Of a stretch of 64,000 nucleotides of DNA, positions 1 to 6,500 are shown piece after piece. The stretch covers positions 1 through 64,000 of the IMG/VR virus record IMGVR_UViG_3300021961_000053. One strand, written 5' to 3'. Both the position numbers and the translations under genes were made by a program. Source of the DNA: a virus. The notes beneath the pieces are model-generated. The model saw only the letters and a program-made list of their open reading frames with translations, ran no database searches and was not told the origin of the DNA. Within the stretch, counting starts at the first letter, position 1; each line of letters starts with the position of its first letter.

Positions 1-2
1 CC

Positions 3-347
3 CTGATGGCAGCTCCTGCCCTTGCTGGTCCTTACGTTGAAAGCAAAACTACTTCTGGTGTTGCTTTTGCCAACGGTGACAGCACTTACAAAGGTGCTCA
101 AACCGAACTTCGTATTGGTTATGAAGAAAAAGTTGCTAAGGGTGTCACCGTCTATGGTGAGATTGGCCCTGGTTACGAGTGGAACACTGGTAAAACTAAA
201 AACGAAGAAGTTGCTGTTGCCGAAGTTGGCGTAAAGGCTAAGGTTGCCAAGAACGTTGGTGTTGCTGCCAAGGTTACTGGTGAGTATGGTAATCTTTCCA
301 AGGTTACCGATATCGGTGGCGAACTGAAAGTTCGTTATTCCTTCTGA
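3..347 (+). CDS. Partial secreted beta-barrel-like protein (3' end)
   Basis: The reading frame is open from the left edge, so the true start lies outside the window. The first visible residues (LMAAPALA, then GPYVESK) look like the end of a signal peptide with an AxA cleavage site. The mature part is about 105 residues of short alternating hydrophobic/polar strands and ends in RYSF, an aromatic C-terminus typical of outer-membrane barrels. Small porin-like proteins of this kind occur in T4-like cyanophages, but their role is unknown. A strong terminator follows. Confidence 0.6.
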   Translation: MMAAPALAGPYVESKTTSGVAFANGDSTYKGAQTELRIGYEEKVAKGVTVYGEIGPGYEWNTGKTKNEEVAVAEVGVKAKVAKNVGVAAKVTGEYGNLSKVTDIGGELKVRYSF

Positions 348-368
348 TCTATTATTAGATAATCTTAC

Positions 369-393
369 GGGACCTATAAGGGTCCCTTTTTTT
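369..393 (+). terminator. Rho-independent terminator
   Basis: GGGACC (369-374) pairs with GGTCCC (381-386) around a 6-nt loop and is followed by seven Ts. It closes the barrel-like gene. Confidence 0.85.
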
Positions 394-396
394 GTA

Positions 397-404
397 TCTA
401 AATA
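397..404 (+). promoter_or_regulatory. Candidate T4-type late promoter (TCTAAATA)
   Basis: TCTAAATA lies directly after the terminator and 23 nt before the next start codon. It differs from the T4 late consensus TATAAATA at position 2; the CTAAATA form is known in cyanophages. Confidence 0.45.
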
Positions 405-426
405 AACTAGGTGTGAAAAGGTTTTT

Positions 427-744
427 ATGCTCTCTACTAATTATCGCTTACGCATGGAGTTTATCTGTGATCGCATCGTCAAAGGGGAGGAATTGAAGTT
501 AGAAGACATGATTTGGGCAGAGAAACTCTCTAAGCACAATAGAAGCGCCGCTACGATGCTTAGACAGGCGAGAAGACGTGCCAGCAACCCAGAGATGCAA
601 GAGGGCAGCCTAGACGATTTTATGAATGCCTTAGACCTAGGAGATCCAGATCCATCAAACCACAAGACAAGATTTGATGGTGCTGATGATATCGTAGATT
701 GGTTTTCTCAAGATAAGTCAGACGACTGGCGACAGAGGGATTGA
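427..744 (+). CDS. Hypothetical 105-residue protein
   Basis: I do not recognise this family. The N-terminal two thirds are rich in Lys, Arg and Glu and look helical; the C-terminus is acidic (DDIVDWFSQDKSDDW). There is no signal peptide or membrane segment. It follows a terminator and a late-promoter-like box, so it probably starts a new transcript. Confidence 0.65.
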   Translation: MLSTNYRLRMEFICDRIVKGEELKLEDMIWAEKLSKHNRSAATMLRQARRRASNPEMQEGSLDDFMNALDLGDPDPSNHKTRFDGADDIVDWFSQDKSDDWRQRD

Positions 745-795
745 CAAAACCTCAGAAACTCAGTAGAATAAGTCTGTCCGAGTTTCAGAAGGGTA

Positions 796-999
796 ATGGC
801 TTTAGGAAATCAAGTAGAACAGAGCCTCAAAGAGGCAGAGCAATGTTTGCGTAATGCACTTGCTTTTGCTGCTAGAGCAGAGAGACCGATGGTATGCAAA
901 CAAATTGCTTCAATGATTGCAGAAATTGAGCATATCGGGTCATTTGATGGTATAATGGACAAACTAGAGGAGCTTTCCAATGACAAAGAAAAGTTTTAA
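796..999 (+). CDS. Hypothetical 67-residue helical protein
   Basis: Family not recognised. The sequence reads as two amphipathic helices, with heptad-like spacing of Leu and Ala around residues 5-30 and 38-62. The end overlaps the next small gene by 20 nt in another frame, which suggests translational coupling. Confidence 0.55.
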   Translation: MALGNQVEQSLKEAEQCLRNALAFAARAERPMVCKQIASMIAEIEHIGSFDGIMDKLEELSNDKEKF

Positions 1000-1120
1000 G
1001 AAGATCGACAGCAAGGGTCACGAGGAGATCTGGGAATGGGATGAGACCCCTGAACTCAAGGCATTCATCAAGGGACAGACAATTACAAAACTGTCCGTAC
1101 CCCCTTCCCGTCCTACATAG
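980..1120 (+). CDS. Hypothetical 46-residue protein
   Basis: ATG at 980, TAG at 1118-1120. The product is basic at the N-terminus (MTKKSFKKID) and contains EEIWEWDETPELKAFIKG. It starts inside the preceding gene and ends just before a promoter cassette. The overlap layout and non-repetitive composition support a real gene; function unknown. Confidence 0.5.
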   Translation: MTKKSFKKIDSKGHEEIWEWDETPELKAFIKGQTITKLSVPPSRPT

Positions 1121-1125
1121 TTCAT

Positions 1126-1156
1126 GGTATAATTACTAGGTAATCAAGGCAAGACG
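1126..1156 (+). promoter_or_regulatory. Sigma70-like promoter with downstream dyad
   Basis: TATAAT at 1128-1133 is followed by a 5-bp inverted repeat, ATTAC (1132-1136) and GTAAT (1140-1144), then TCAAGG and a start codon at 1157. The same arrangement recurs at 31301, 32291 and 35782 in front of other small genes. No good -35 box was seen. Confidence 0.6.
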
Positions 1157-1285
1157 ATGACTACGCTTCCCAACTGGCAACATCACAGTAAAAAAGAGCA
1201 GAAGCGTAGTCTGAAACCTCAGGCATTACGCCAAGCAAAAGCACGTAAGCAGGCACTGAAAGCAAAACTATTAGTGCGAATATGA
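1157..1285 (+). CDS. Hypothetical basic 42-residue protein
   Basis: ATG at 1157, TGA at 1283-1285. It is strongly basic with many Gln, Lys and Arg (QALRQAKARKQALKAKL) and may bind nucleic acid, though this is inferred from charge only. It has its own dyad promoter and ends 8 nt before the first tRNA, so promoter, leader ORF and tRNA array may share a transcript. Confidence 0.5.
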   Translation: MTTLPNWQHHSKKEQKRSLKPQALRQAKARKQALKAKLLVRI

Positions 1286-1293
1286 ACCCCTAT

Positions 1294-1365
1294 GGGGGTG
1301 TAGCTTAATGGTTAGAGCGACCTGCTTATAACGGGTTAGTCTGGGTTCAAGTCCCAGCATCCCTA
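1294..1365 (+). tRNA. tRNA-Ile (anticodon UAU)
   Basis: The acceptor GGGGGTG pairs with CATCCCT. The anticodon stem ACCTG/CGGGT encloses loop CTTATAA, giving UAU, which reads AUA. The T arm is CTGGG/CCCAG; discriminator A. UAU is rare in bacteria, which normally read AUA with a modified CAU tRNA. Confidence 0.88.
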
Positions 1366-1368
1366 TTC

Positions 1369-1441
1369 GCTCCTTTAGCAATCTGGTGAATGCAGCGAAC
1401 TCATAATTCGCCTGAGGCGTGTTCAATCCACGCAAGGAGCA
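1369..1441 (+). tRNA. tRNA with anticodon CAU (Met or Ile2)
   Basis: The acceptor is GCTCCTT/AAGGAGC; the anticodon stem GCGAA/TTCGC encloses CTCATAA. The first acceptor pair is G-C, so it is not a typical bacterial initiator. Elongator Met and lysidine-modified Ile2 cannot be separated by reading alone. Confidence 0.88.
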
Positions 1442-1446
1442 CCTAA

Positions 1447-1537
1447 GGAAGTGTGGCAGAGCGGTTTAATGCTGGGGATTGCTAATCCCTTGATACATGC
1501 TATAATGTATCCGTTGGTTCGAATCCAACCACTTCCG
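1447..1537 (+). tRNA. tRNA-Ser (GCU)
   Basis: The acceptor is GGAAGTG/CACTTCC and the anticodon loop TTGCTAA. The long variable arm (GATACATG...TGTATC) is diagnostic of a class II tRNA. Discriminator G. Confidence 0.92.
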
Positions 1538-1543
1538 CCTCAT

Positions 1544-1615
1544 TCCGAGATAGCCAAGCGGTAAGGCAGCGGGTTTTGGTCCCGCCATTCCTAGGTTCGA
1601 TTCCTAGTCTCGGAA
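1544..1615 (+). tRNA. tRNA-Gln (UUG)
   Basis: The acceptor is TCCGAGA/TCTCGGA and the anticodon stem GCGGG/CCCGC around TTTTGGT. CCA is encoded immediately after the discriminator (1616-1618), unlike its neighbours. Confidence 0.92.
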
Positions 1616-1621
1616 CCAGTT

Positions 1622-1695
1622 ACTCTCTTAGCTCAGTGGATTAGAGCATCTGACTACGGATCAGAGGGTCGTAGGTTCAAGTCCTACAGAGAGTG
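1622..1695 (+). tRNA. tRNA-Arg (ACG)
   Basis: The acceptor is ACTCTCT/AGAGAGT with discriminator G. The anticodon loop CTACGGA gives ACG, read as ICG after A34 deamination. The T arm is GTAGG/CCTAC. Confidence 0.93.
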
Positions 1696-1698
1696 TCT

Positions 1699-1770
1699 GG
1701 GTTATTAACTCAGCGGTAGAGTATTCGGCTTTTAACCGATTAGTCGTTGGTTCAAATCCAACATAACCCA
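1699..1770 (+). tRNA. tRNA-Lys (UUU)
   Basis: The acceptor is GGGTTAT/ATAACCC, the D stem ACTC/GAGT, the anticodon loop CTTTTAA and the T arm GTTGG/CCAAC. Confidence 0.92.
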
Positions 1771-1774
1771 CCTT

Positions 1775-1846
1775 GGGAGATTAGCTCAGTGGTAGAGCAA
1801 CGTGCTGATAACGCGGAGGTCGCTAGTTCGAATCTAGCATTTCCCA
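1775..1846 (+). tRNA. tRNA-Ile (GAU)
   Basis: The acceptor is GGGAGAT/ATTTCCC with one G-T pair; the anticodon loop is CTGATAA; the T arm is GCTAG/CTAGC. The outermost anticodon-stem pair (A-G) is mismatched. It is the second clear isoleucine tRNA in the array. Confidence 0.9.
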
Positions 1847-1850
1847 CCTC

Positions 1851-1922
1851 GGTCTCATCGTCTAGTGGTTAGGACAACACTCTTTCACAGTGTAGACACG
1901 GGTTCAAGTCCCGTTGAGACTA
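1851..1922 (+). tRNA. tRNA-Glu (UUC)
   Basis: The acceptor is GGTCTCA/TGAGACT and the anticodon stem ACACT/AGTGT around CTTTCAC; the T arm is ACGGG/CCCGT. Confidence 0.93.
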
Positions 1923-1927
1923 CCAAA

Positions 1928-2012
1928 GGGAGCATGGTGGAATCGGTAGACACACCAGACTTAAAATCTGTTGGGCATTACGCCCGTGGGAGTTCAAGTC
2001 TCCCTGCTCCTA
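1928..2012 (+). tRNA. tRNA-Leu (UAA)
   Basis: The acceptor is GGGAGCA/TGCTCCT; the anticodon loop is CTTAAAA; the class II variable arm TGGGC...GCCCG is expected for leucine. Last tRNA before the cpeT interruption. Confidence 0.93.
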
Positions 2013-2050
2013 TTCCTGTTAAATAGTAACAGGATATACTAACAAATGTG

Positions 2051-2332
2051 ATGGCAGTTTTTAGATACACCATAACTAGGAAACATGTCTTCGTTGACAA
2101 TGAACCAGTTCTGATGTATTTTATTGAGAACATACCATTTGCATTTGATGTTTTAGAAGAGAACGAGAAACACGATAAGTGGATCTTGTCAGAAGCAGCA
2201 CTCAATCTAGAATACACTCTTGAAGATATCTTCAGGTATTCTGATTATTTGATTGCTGAAGAATGCCACCCTGTATTGTTTGAATTAGATTTAGTTAATC
2301 CAGAAGTTTTACCTGATGAACCAGTTTCTTGA
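2051..2332 (+). CDS. Hypothetical 93-residue protein upstream of cpeT
   Basis: I chose the ATG at 2051; a GTG one codon upstream is possible. The product is acidic and aromatic (FRYTITRKHVF, LEYTLEDIFRYSDY). No family is recognised. Its last 17 nt overlap the start of cpeT, so the two are probably coupled. Both sit inside the tRNA array. Confidence 0.65.
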   Translation: MAVFRYTITRKHVFVDNEPVLMYFIENIPFAFDVLEENEKHDKWILSEAALNLEYTLEDIFRYSDYLIAEECHPVLFELDLVNPEVLPDEPVS

Positions 2333-2855
2333 TCTATTAGAGGGCACCTTTGCTAACAAACGTCAGGCACAAGGACACCCTACTCGTTATGCACATATTC
2401 GGGTTCAACATCGGAAAATTTCCGATTGTCGCTTTTATGGCGAACAAGCATACAACTATCTTCTAAATAGACCATATCGCCAGTTCGTAATTGAAGTGGT
2501 AGATGAGGGTAATGAAGTAGATGGAAACATTTACCGTCTCAAAAACTATGAGATTGAAGACTCTCTAAGGTTTGCGGAATGCAAAAATCTAGAACTTATC
2601 ACTGATGAGATCTTGACATACCGCAAGGGGTGTGATATTATTATGAGGCAAGTCGGTCCAGCAGCATTCAAGGGTGGCACCTCCACCTGCGAGTGCTGGG
2701 TTGATTGGCAAGGCACGAAGACCTACGTTCAAAACGAGGTTCTGCTCACAGAGACAGATTACCAAGTGGTTGATCGTGGTCTTCATGCCGAAACCCATGC
2801 TAAAGTATGGGGGTCCGACTGGGGAGCGTTCAAGTTCGTCAGAATGGGGATGTAG
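2316..2855 (+). CDS. cpeT: CpeT/CpcT-family phycobiliprotein lyase-like protein
   Basis: The 179 residues match the CpeT/CpcT (DUF1001-type) fold. Residues about 41-58 contain YGEQAYNYLLNRPYRQFV, and the C-terminal half has the family pattern with GC at 105-106, a Cys-containing GGTSTCECW and DRG...KVWGSDWGAFKF. In cyanobacteria these lyases attach bilins to phycobiliproteins; the phage copy is a known auxiliary gene thought to keep light harvesting running during infection. The gene overlaps its upstream neighbour by 17 nt. Its final codons and TAG stop lie inside tRNA-Asp (10 nt shared), so transcript processing at tRNA 5' ends would cut the mRNA just before the stop. Confidence 0.88.
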   Translation: MNQFLDLLEGTFANKRQAQGHPTRYAHIRVQHRKISDCRFYGEQAYNYLLNRPYRQFVIEVVDEGNEVDGNIYRLKNYEIEDSLRFAECKNLELITDEILTYRKGCDIIMRQVGPAAFKGGTSTCECWVDWQGTKTYVQNEVLLTETDYQVVDRGLHAETHAKVWGSDWGAFKFVRMGM

Positions 2856-2918
2856 CTCAGTGGTTAGAGCACTAGCCTGTCACGCTAGTGGTCGTGGGTT
2901 CAAGTCCCATCATCCTCG
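2846..2918 (+). tRNA. tRNA-Asp (GUC), overlapping the end of cpeT
   Basis: The acceptor is GGGGATG/CATCCTC, the anticodon stem CTAGC/GCTAG around CTGTCAC and the T arm GTGGG/CCCAT. The first 10 nt are also the last codons and stop of cpeT. Confidence 0.93.
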
Positions 2919-2966
2919 TGGGTGGTTCGCGCTGGAAAGATAAACCAGAATGCCGCTACCCTTCAT

Positions 2967-3038
2967 GCCATTTTAGCTCAGTGGTAGAGCAACCGCCTTG
3001 TAAGCGGTAGGTCGTCAGTTCGAATCTGACATGTGGCT
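2967..3038 (+). tRNA. tRNA-Thr (UGU)
   Basis: The D stem is GCTC/GAGC, the anticodon loop CTTGTAA in a CCGC/GCGG stem and the T arm GTCAG/CTGAC. The acceptor GCCATTT/ATGTGGC carries one T-T mismatch and a G-T pair, so it is weaker than its neighbours. Confidence 0.82.
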
Positions 3039-3040
3039 TT

Positions 3041-3093
3041 GGTAGTCGCTAGGCACATAGCCTAGAAAGACGCCAACCTTCCGTTAGGGTTGG
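3041..3093 (+). other. Structured inter-tRNA spacer with two hairpins
   Basis: CTAGGC (3049-3054) pairs with GCCTAG (3060-3065) around ACATA, inside GTC...GAC. A second, stronger hairpin spans 3073-3093, with 8 pairs closing a 5-nt loop. No poly-T follows and it does not fold as a tRNA. Confidence 0.4.
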
Positions 3094-3141
3094 AAATGTC
3101 CGAATCTAATGGTCGTAGGGAAGTCCTCTAACACTTCCCAT

Positions 3142-3216
3142 TTCCTCTGGTAGTCTATTGATAAGGACACCCCGACAAGGGAGTTGGAAACTGGGTTTGA
3201 TTCCCAGACAGAGGAA
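3142..3216 (+). pseudogene. Degenerate tRNA-like element
   Basis: TTCCTCTG (3142-3149) pairs with CAGAGGAA (3209-3216). There is a D-like stem GTCT/GGAC and a perfect T arm CTGGG/CCCAG with loop TTTGATT. CCTCTGG to the discriminator A is 72 nt, the same length as neighbouring tRNAs. The anticodon arm is defective: no 5-bp stem with a 7-nt loop and U33 can be drawn, although GACAA suggests a former Val-GAC loop. Probably a tRNA relic. Confidence 0.45.
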
Positions 3217-3222
3217 GATAGA

Positions 3223-3265
3223 GGGCAAGCCTCTGTTATATCCTTGAGGTATATTACGCTTGTCC
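3223..3265 (+). other. Inter-tRNA stem-loop
   Basis: GGGCAAGC (3223-3230) pairs with GCTTGTCC (3258-3265), enclosing a smaller hairpin around TTGA. It ends 5 nt before tRNA-Ala and may be a processing spacer. Confidence 0.35.
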
Positions 3266-3270
3266 CATCT

Positions 3271-3344
3271 GGGGAATTAGCTCAGTCTGGTAGAGCGCCT
3301 GCTTTGCAAGCAGGATGTCAGCGGTTCGAGTCCGCTATTCTCCA
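3271..3344 (+). tRNA. tRNA-Ala (UGC)
   Basis: The acceptor is GGGGAAT/ATTCTCC, the anticodon stem CCTGC/GCAGG around TTTGCAA and the T arm AGCGG/CCGCT; discriminator A. Confidence 0.93.
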
Positions 3345-3350
3345 CCTTAT

Positions 3351-3422
3351 TCCACAATAGCTCAGCGGTAGAGCCATCGACTGTTAATCGATTGGTCCCT
3401 GGTTCGAATCCAGGTTGTGGAG
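3351..3422 (+). tRNA. tRNA-Asn (GUU)
   Basis: The acceptor is TCCACAA/TTGTGGA, the anticodon loop CTGTTAA and the T arm CCTGG/CCAGG; discriminator G. Last tRNA of the array. Confidence 0.93.
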
Positions 3423-3437
3423 TTTTTAGAGGTTAAT

Positions 3438-3551
3438 ATGAATATCCGAGGTGATTGTACTTGGTCCGAACAATTCGGATACATTTATCTGTGTGTCAAA
3501 GAGATCACTAAAATTCTTATACTTGGAGATCGCTACCGCCCTAGTGTATAA
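3438..3551 (+). CDS. Hypothetical 37-residue protein
   Basis: ATG at 3438 with an AGAGG ribosome-binding site, TAA at 3549-3551. The product is short and mixed hydrophobic (CVKEITKILILGDRY). The stop codon lies inside the late promoter of the next gene. It could be chance coding. Confidence 0.35.
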   Translation: MNIRGDCTWSEQFGYIYLCVKEITKILILGDRYRPSV

Positions 3552-3554
3552 ATA
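3547..3554 (+). promoter_or_regulatory. T4-type late promoter (TATAAATA)
   Basis: An exact match to the T4 late promoter, 41 nt upstream of the giant structural gene at 3596. In T4 such elements are read by host RNA polymerase carrying the gp55 sigma factor and gp33. Confidence 0.8.
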
Positions 3555-3595
3555 AATCCTAGGATAAAAGCTTACACCGCAGGGTCAGTATAATC

Positions 3596-6500
3596 ATGCC
3601 ATTAACACGTCTGGATAACCTTATCAGCTCCAAAACTGGTAAGTATCTTTATGTTTCTCCTGATGACTTTAACGCCACAGATTCGTTATCAAACAGAGGT
3701 AATTCACCAGTTACCCCATTTAAGAGCATCCAACGTGCGTTCTTAGAAATCGCAAGATATTCATATACCCCTGGTCCATCTAACGATAGATTTGACCAGT
3801 TCAGCATCATGCTGATGCCTGGTATTCACTATATTGATAACCGTCCTGGTCTTGTAGATACCAGTGGTATTGATGTATTTGATTTCAACCAAGCTCTGAA
3901 TGCTTGGGGCGATGATCCTATCCTTGATATCTCAAATCCAGATAACATCCTTTACAGGTTCAACAACACTGAAGGTGGTGCTATTATCCCTAGAGGTTCT
4001 TCTCTTGTAGGTTATGACCTCAGAAGAACTACTGTTCGTCCTCTATACGTTCCTGATCCTGCATCTGTAACTGTTCCACGTTCTGCAATCTTTAACGTAA
4101 CTGGTGGTTGCTACTTCTGGCAATTCACTCTAAAGGATGGACAGACCACTGCTGAATCCCCTCTCTACAACCCTGCAGCAGGCACTGGTGAAGTATACTA
4201 TGATCCTAATGATTTCACTAGAAAAACTGCTCCTAACTTCTCTCACCACAAACTAACTGTATTTGAATATGCTGATAAGGAAGAGCTGCAACTCTTCTAC
4301 AGAAAGATTGCTAAGGCATTCTCTGCATATCAACCAACCATTGATGATGTATCACCAGAAGGTATTCCTGAGTTTGATTACAACGTTCAGGAAAATAGAA
4401 TCGTTGGTCCTCTATCTGACTCTCGTGTTATTGAGTCACTTAAATTCACGGATGCGACAACAAATCCTGCAATTCCATCATCAACCACTGAGATTGAAGT
4501 AACAACTAAGGTTGATCACGGTTACTTTGCTGGTCAGTTTGTTGCTATTTCTGGAACTGAAATTGATGATGAGATCGAAGGATTCTGGGGAATTTATGAC
4601 ATCTCTGATGATCCTCGTAAATTTACCTATCGTGTTCCTTTTGTTGTATCTGGAATCGGTCAAGGTCTATCGTCTGGAATTACCGTTAGTGTAGATACCA
4701 CTCCTGCATTAGGTCAGAACGCACAAGTTCTTGCGGAAGTTGATTCTGTTGAGTCTGCGTCACCATACGTTTTCAACGTTTCAATTCGTTCTGTCTGGGG
4801 TATTTGTGGTATCTGGGCAAATGGTTTGAAAGCCACTGGATTCAAATCCATGGTTATCGCTCAATACACGGGTGTTTCGCTTCAGAGAGACGATAGAGCA
4901 TTCATTCGCTACGACGAATACGCAAACACTTGGAACCAAGCATCACTAGTTGATGCATTTGCTAGTGTTCCTTACCACGCTAAGGGCGATTCCTACTGGA
5001 AGGATGACTGGAGAAACTTCCACGTTCGTGCTTCCGATGACGCATTCATCCAGAACGTTTCTATCTTCGCGGTTGGTTTCGCTGATCACTTCCTGATGGA
5101 GTCGGGTGGTGACATGTCGATCACCAACTCTAACTCAAACTTCGGTAATACCTCACTACACGCTATTGGTTTCAAAGGATTCTCCTTCAACCAAGATAAG
5201 GCAGGTTATATTACCGATATCATTCCTCCTCAGCAAGTTGTTGAGAGTGAGACAAATAGAAAGAGAGTTCTATACTATACTATTGACGTTCAGGGAACCA
5301 TCCAGGATGGAGCAAATCGCACCAAACTATATCTTGGTGGAACAGATCTAGACAATCCACTAGATCGTCCTGCTGCTACTATTGGTGGATATAGAATTGG
5401 TGGCAAGTCTGGTGATAAACTTTATGTAAAACTGGACAAAAAGAATAACATTGATACTTTCCAAACAACATTAAGTCCAACTGGTTTTGTTAAGTATATT
5501 GCTAAGGGTTCTATTCTCAATCCAAGTAACTATACTATTAATAATGTAAATGTTGACGCTGCTAATCTAATCGAAAGCAACCGTCGCATGATTCAGGAGG
5601 AAGTCTTCGGTTATATTCTAGAGAAGTATCCAAGACTCCAGAACATTTCATATGTCAATCCATCACTTAACCCTGCTGCTGGTCGTTACCTTGATGCCAA
5701 GAATCTAATCATTGCTAACCGTCAAGAGATTGTTGATACAGCTTTTGACGAGATGGTTGAGGCATTTGGTATTGGTAACATTCAAGGTGTTGCCGATGGT
5801 AAGTGCAAGCGTGACATTGGTTTCATCGTTGATGCTATCGCAGAAGACCTCAGAGATGGTGGTAATGCTAACATCATTGCTGCAACTAGAGAGTATTTTG
5901 ATGGCAATGGAGATGCAATTTCAAACGGTCTTGTTGGAGAAGAAGTTCCATCTGTATTTGCATTTAACAGAGCAAGAGATCTCTGCAAGAAAGCAATTGC
6001 TAACCTACTAACAGTTAAAGCATCTATCTACGATCCAGAGACTGATAACCTACTATCTCCTTATGGAGTTATCTCTGGAAGCACTGGATCTGCTGCTCTA
6101 GGACTAGACAGTGAAGGTGTAACTGTAGATAAGGCAAACAGACAAGATCCTGCTGGTCGTTATAAGGATGCTCGCAACAGAATTATTGCCAACCGTGACT
6201 TTATTCTTGACGCAGCACTAGCAGAAGTTGCTGTCTATCATGACGATTTCTACTTCCCAGGAACTGCACAGACTACTGCTAAGTCTCGTTTCTACGATGG
6301 ATTCAGAATGATCCGTCGCAACAACAAAGAGATTGCTGATAGAGCCCTTGCTAAGATTGCATTTGAGCATCCTGATTTCTACTTCCCAGGAGATGCTCAG
6401 ACCACTGCTGATTCAAGATTCTATGATTCATATCGTCTGATTCAGCAAAACAAAGATGAGATTCAAGACCGTGCATTAGCACAGATTGCAATCAACCATC

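Noticed and set aside
3041-3110. Additional tRNA gene after tRNA-Thr
   Set aside because: GGTAGTC resembles a D arm, but there is no anticodon arm or T arm and the hairpins fit a simple structured spacer.
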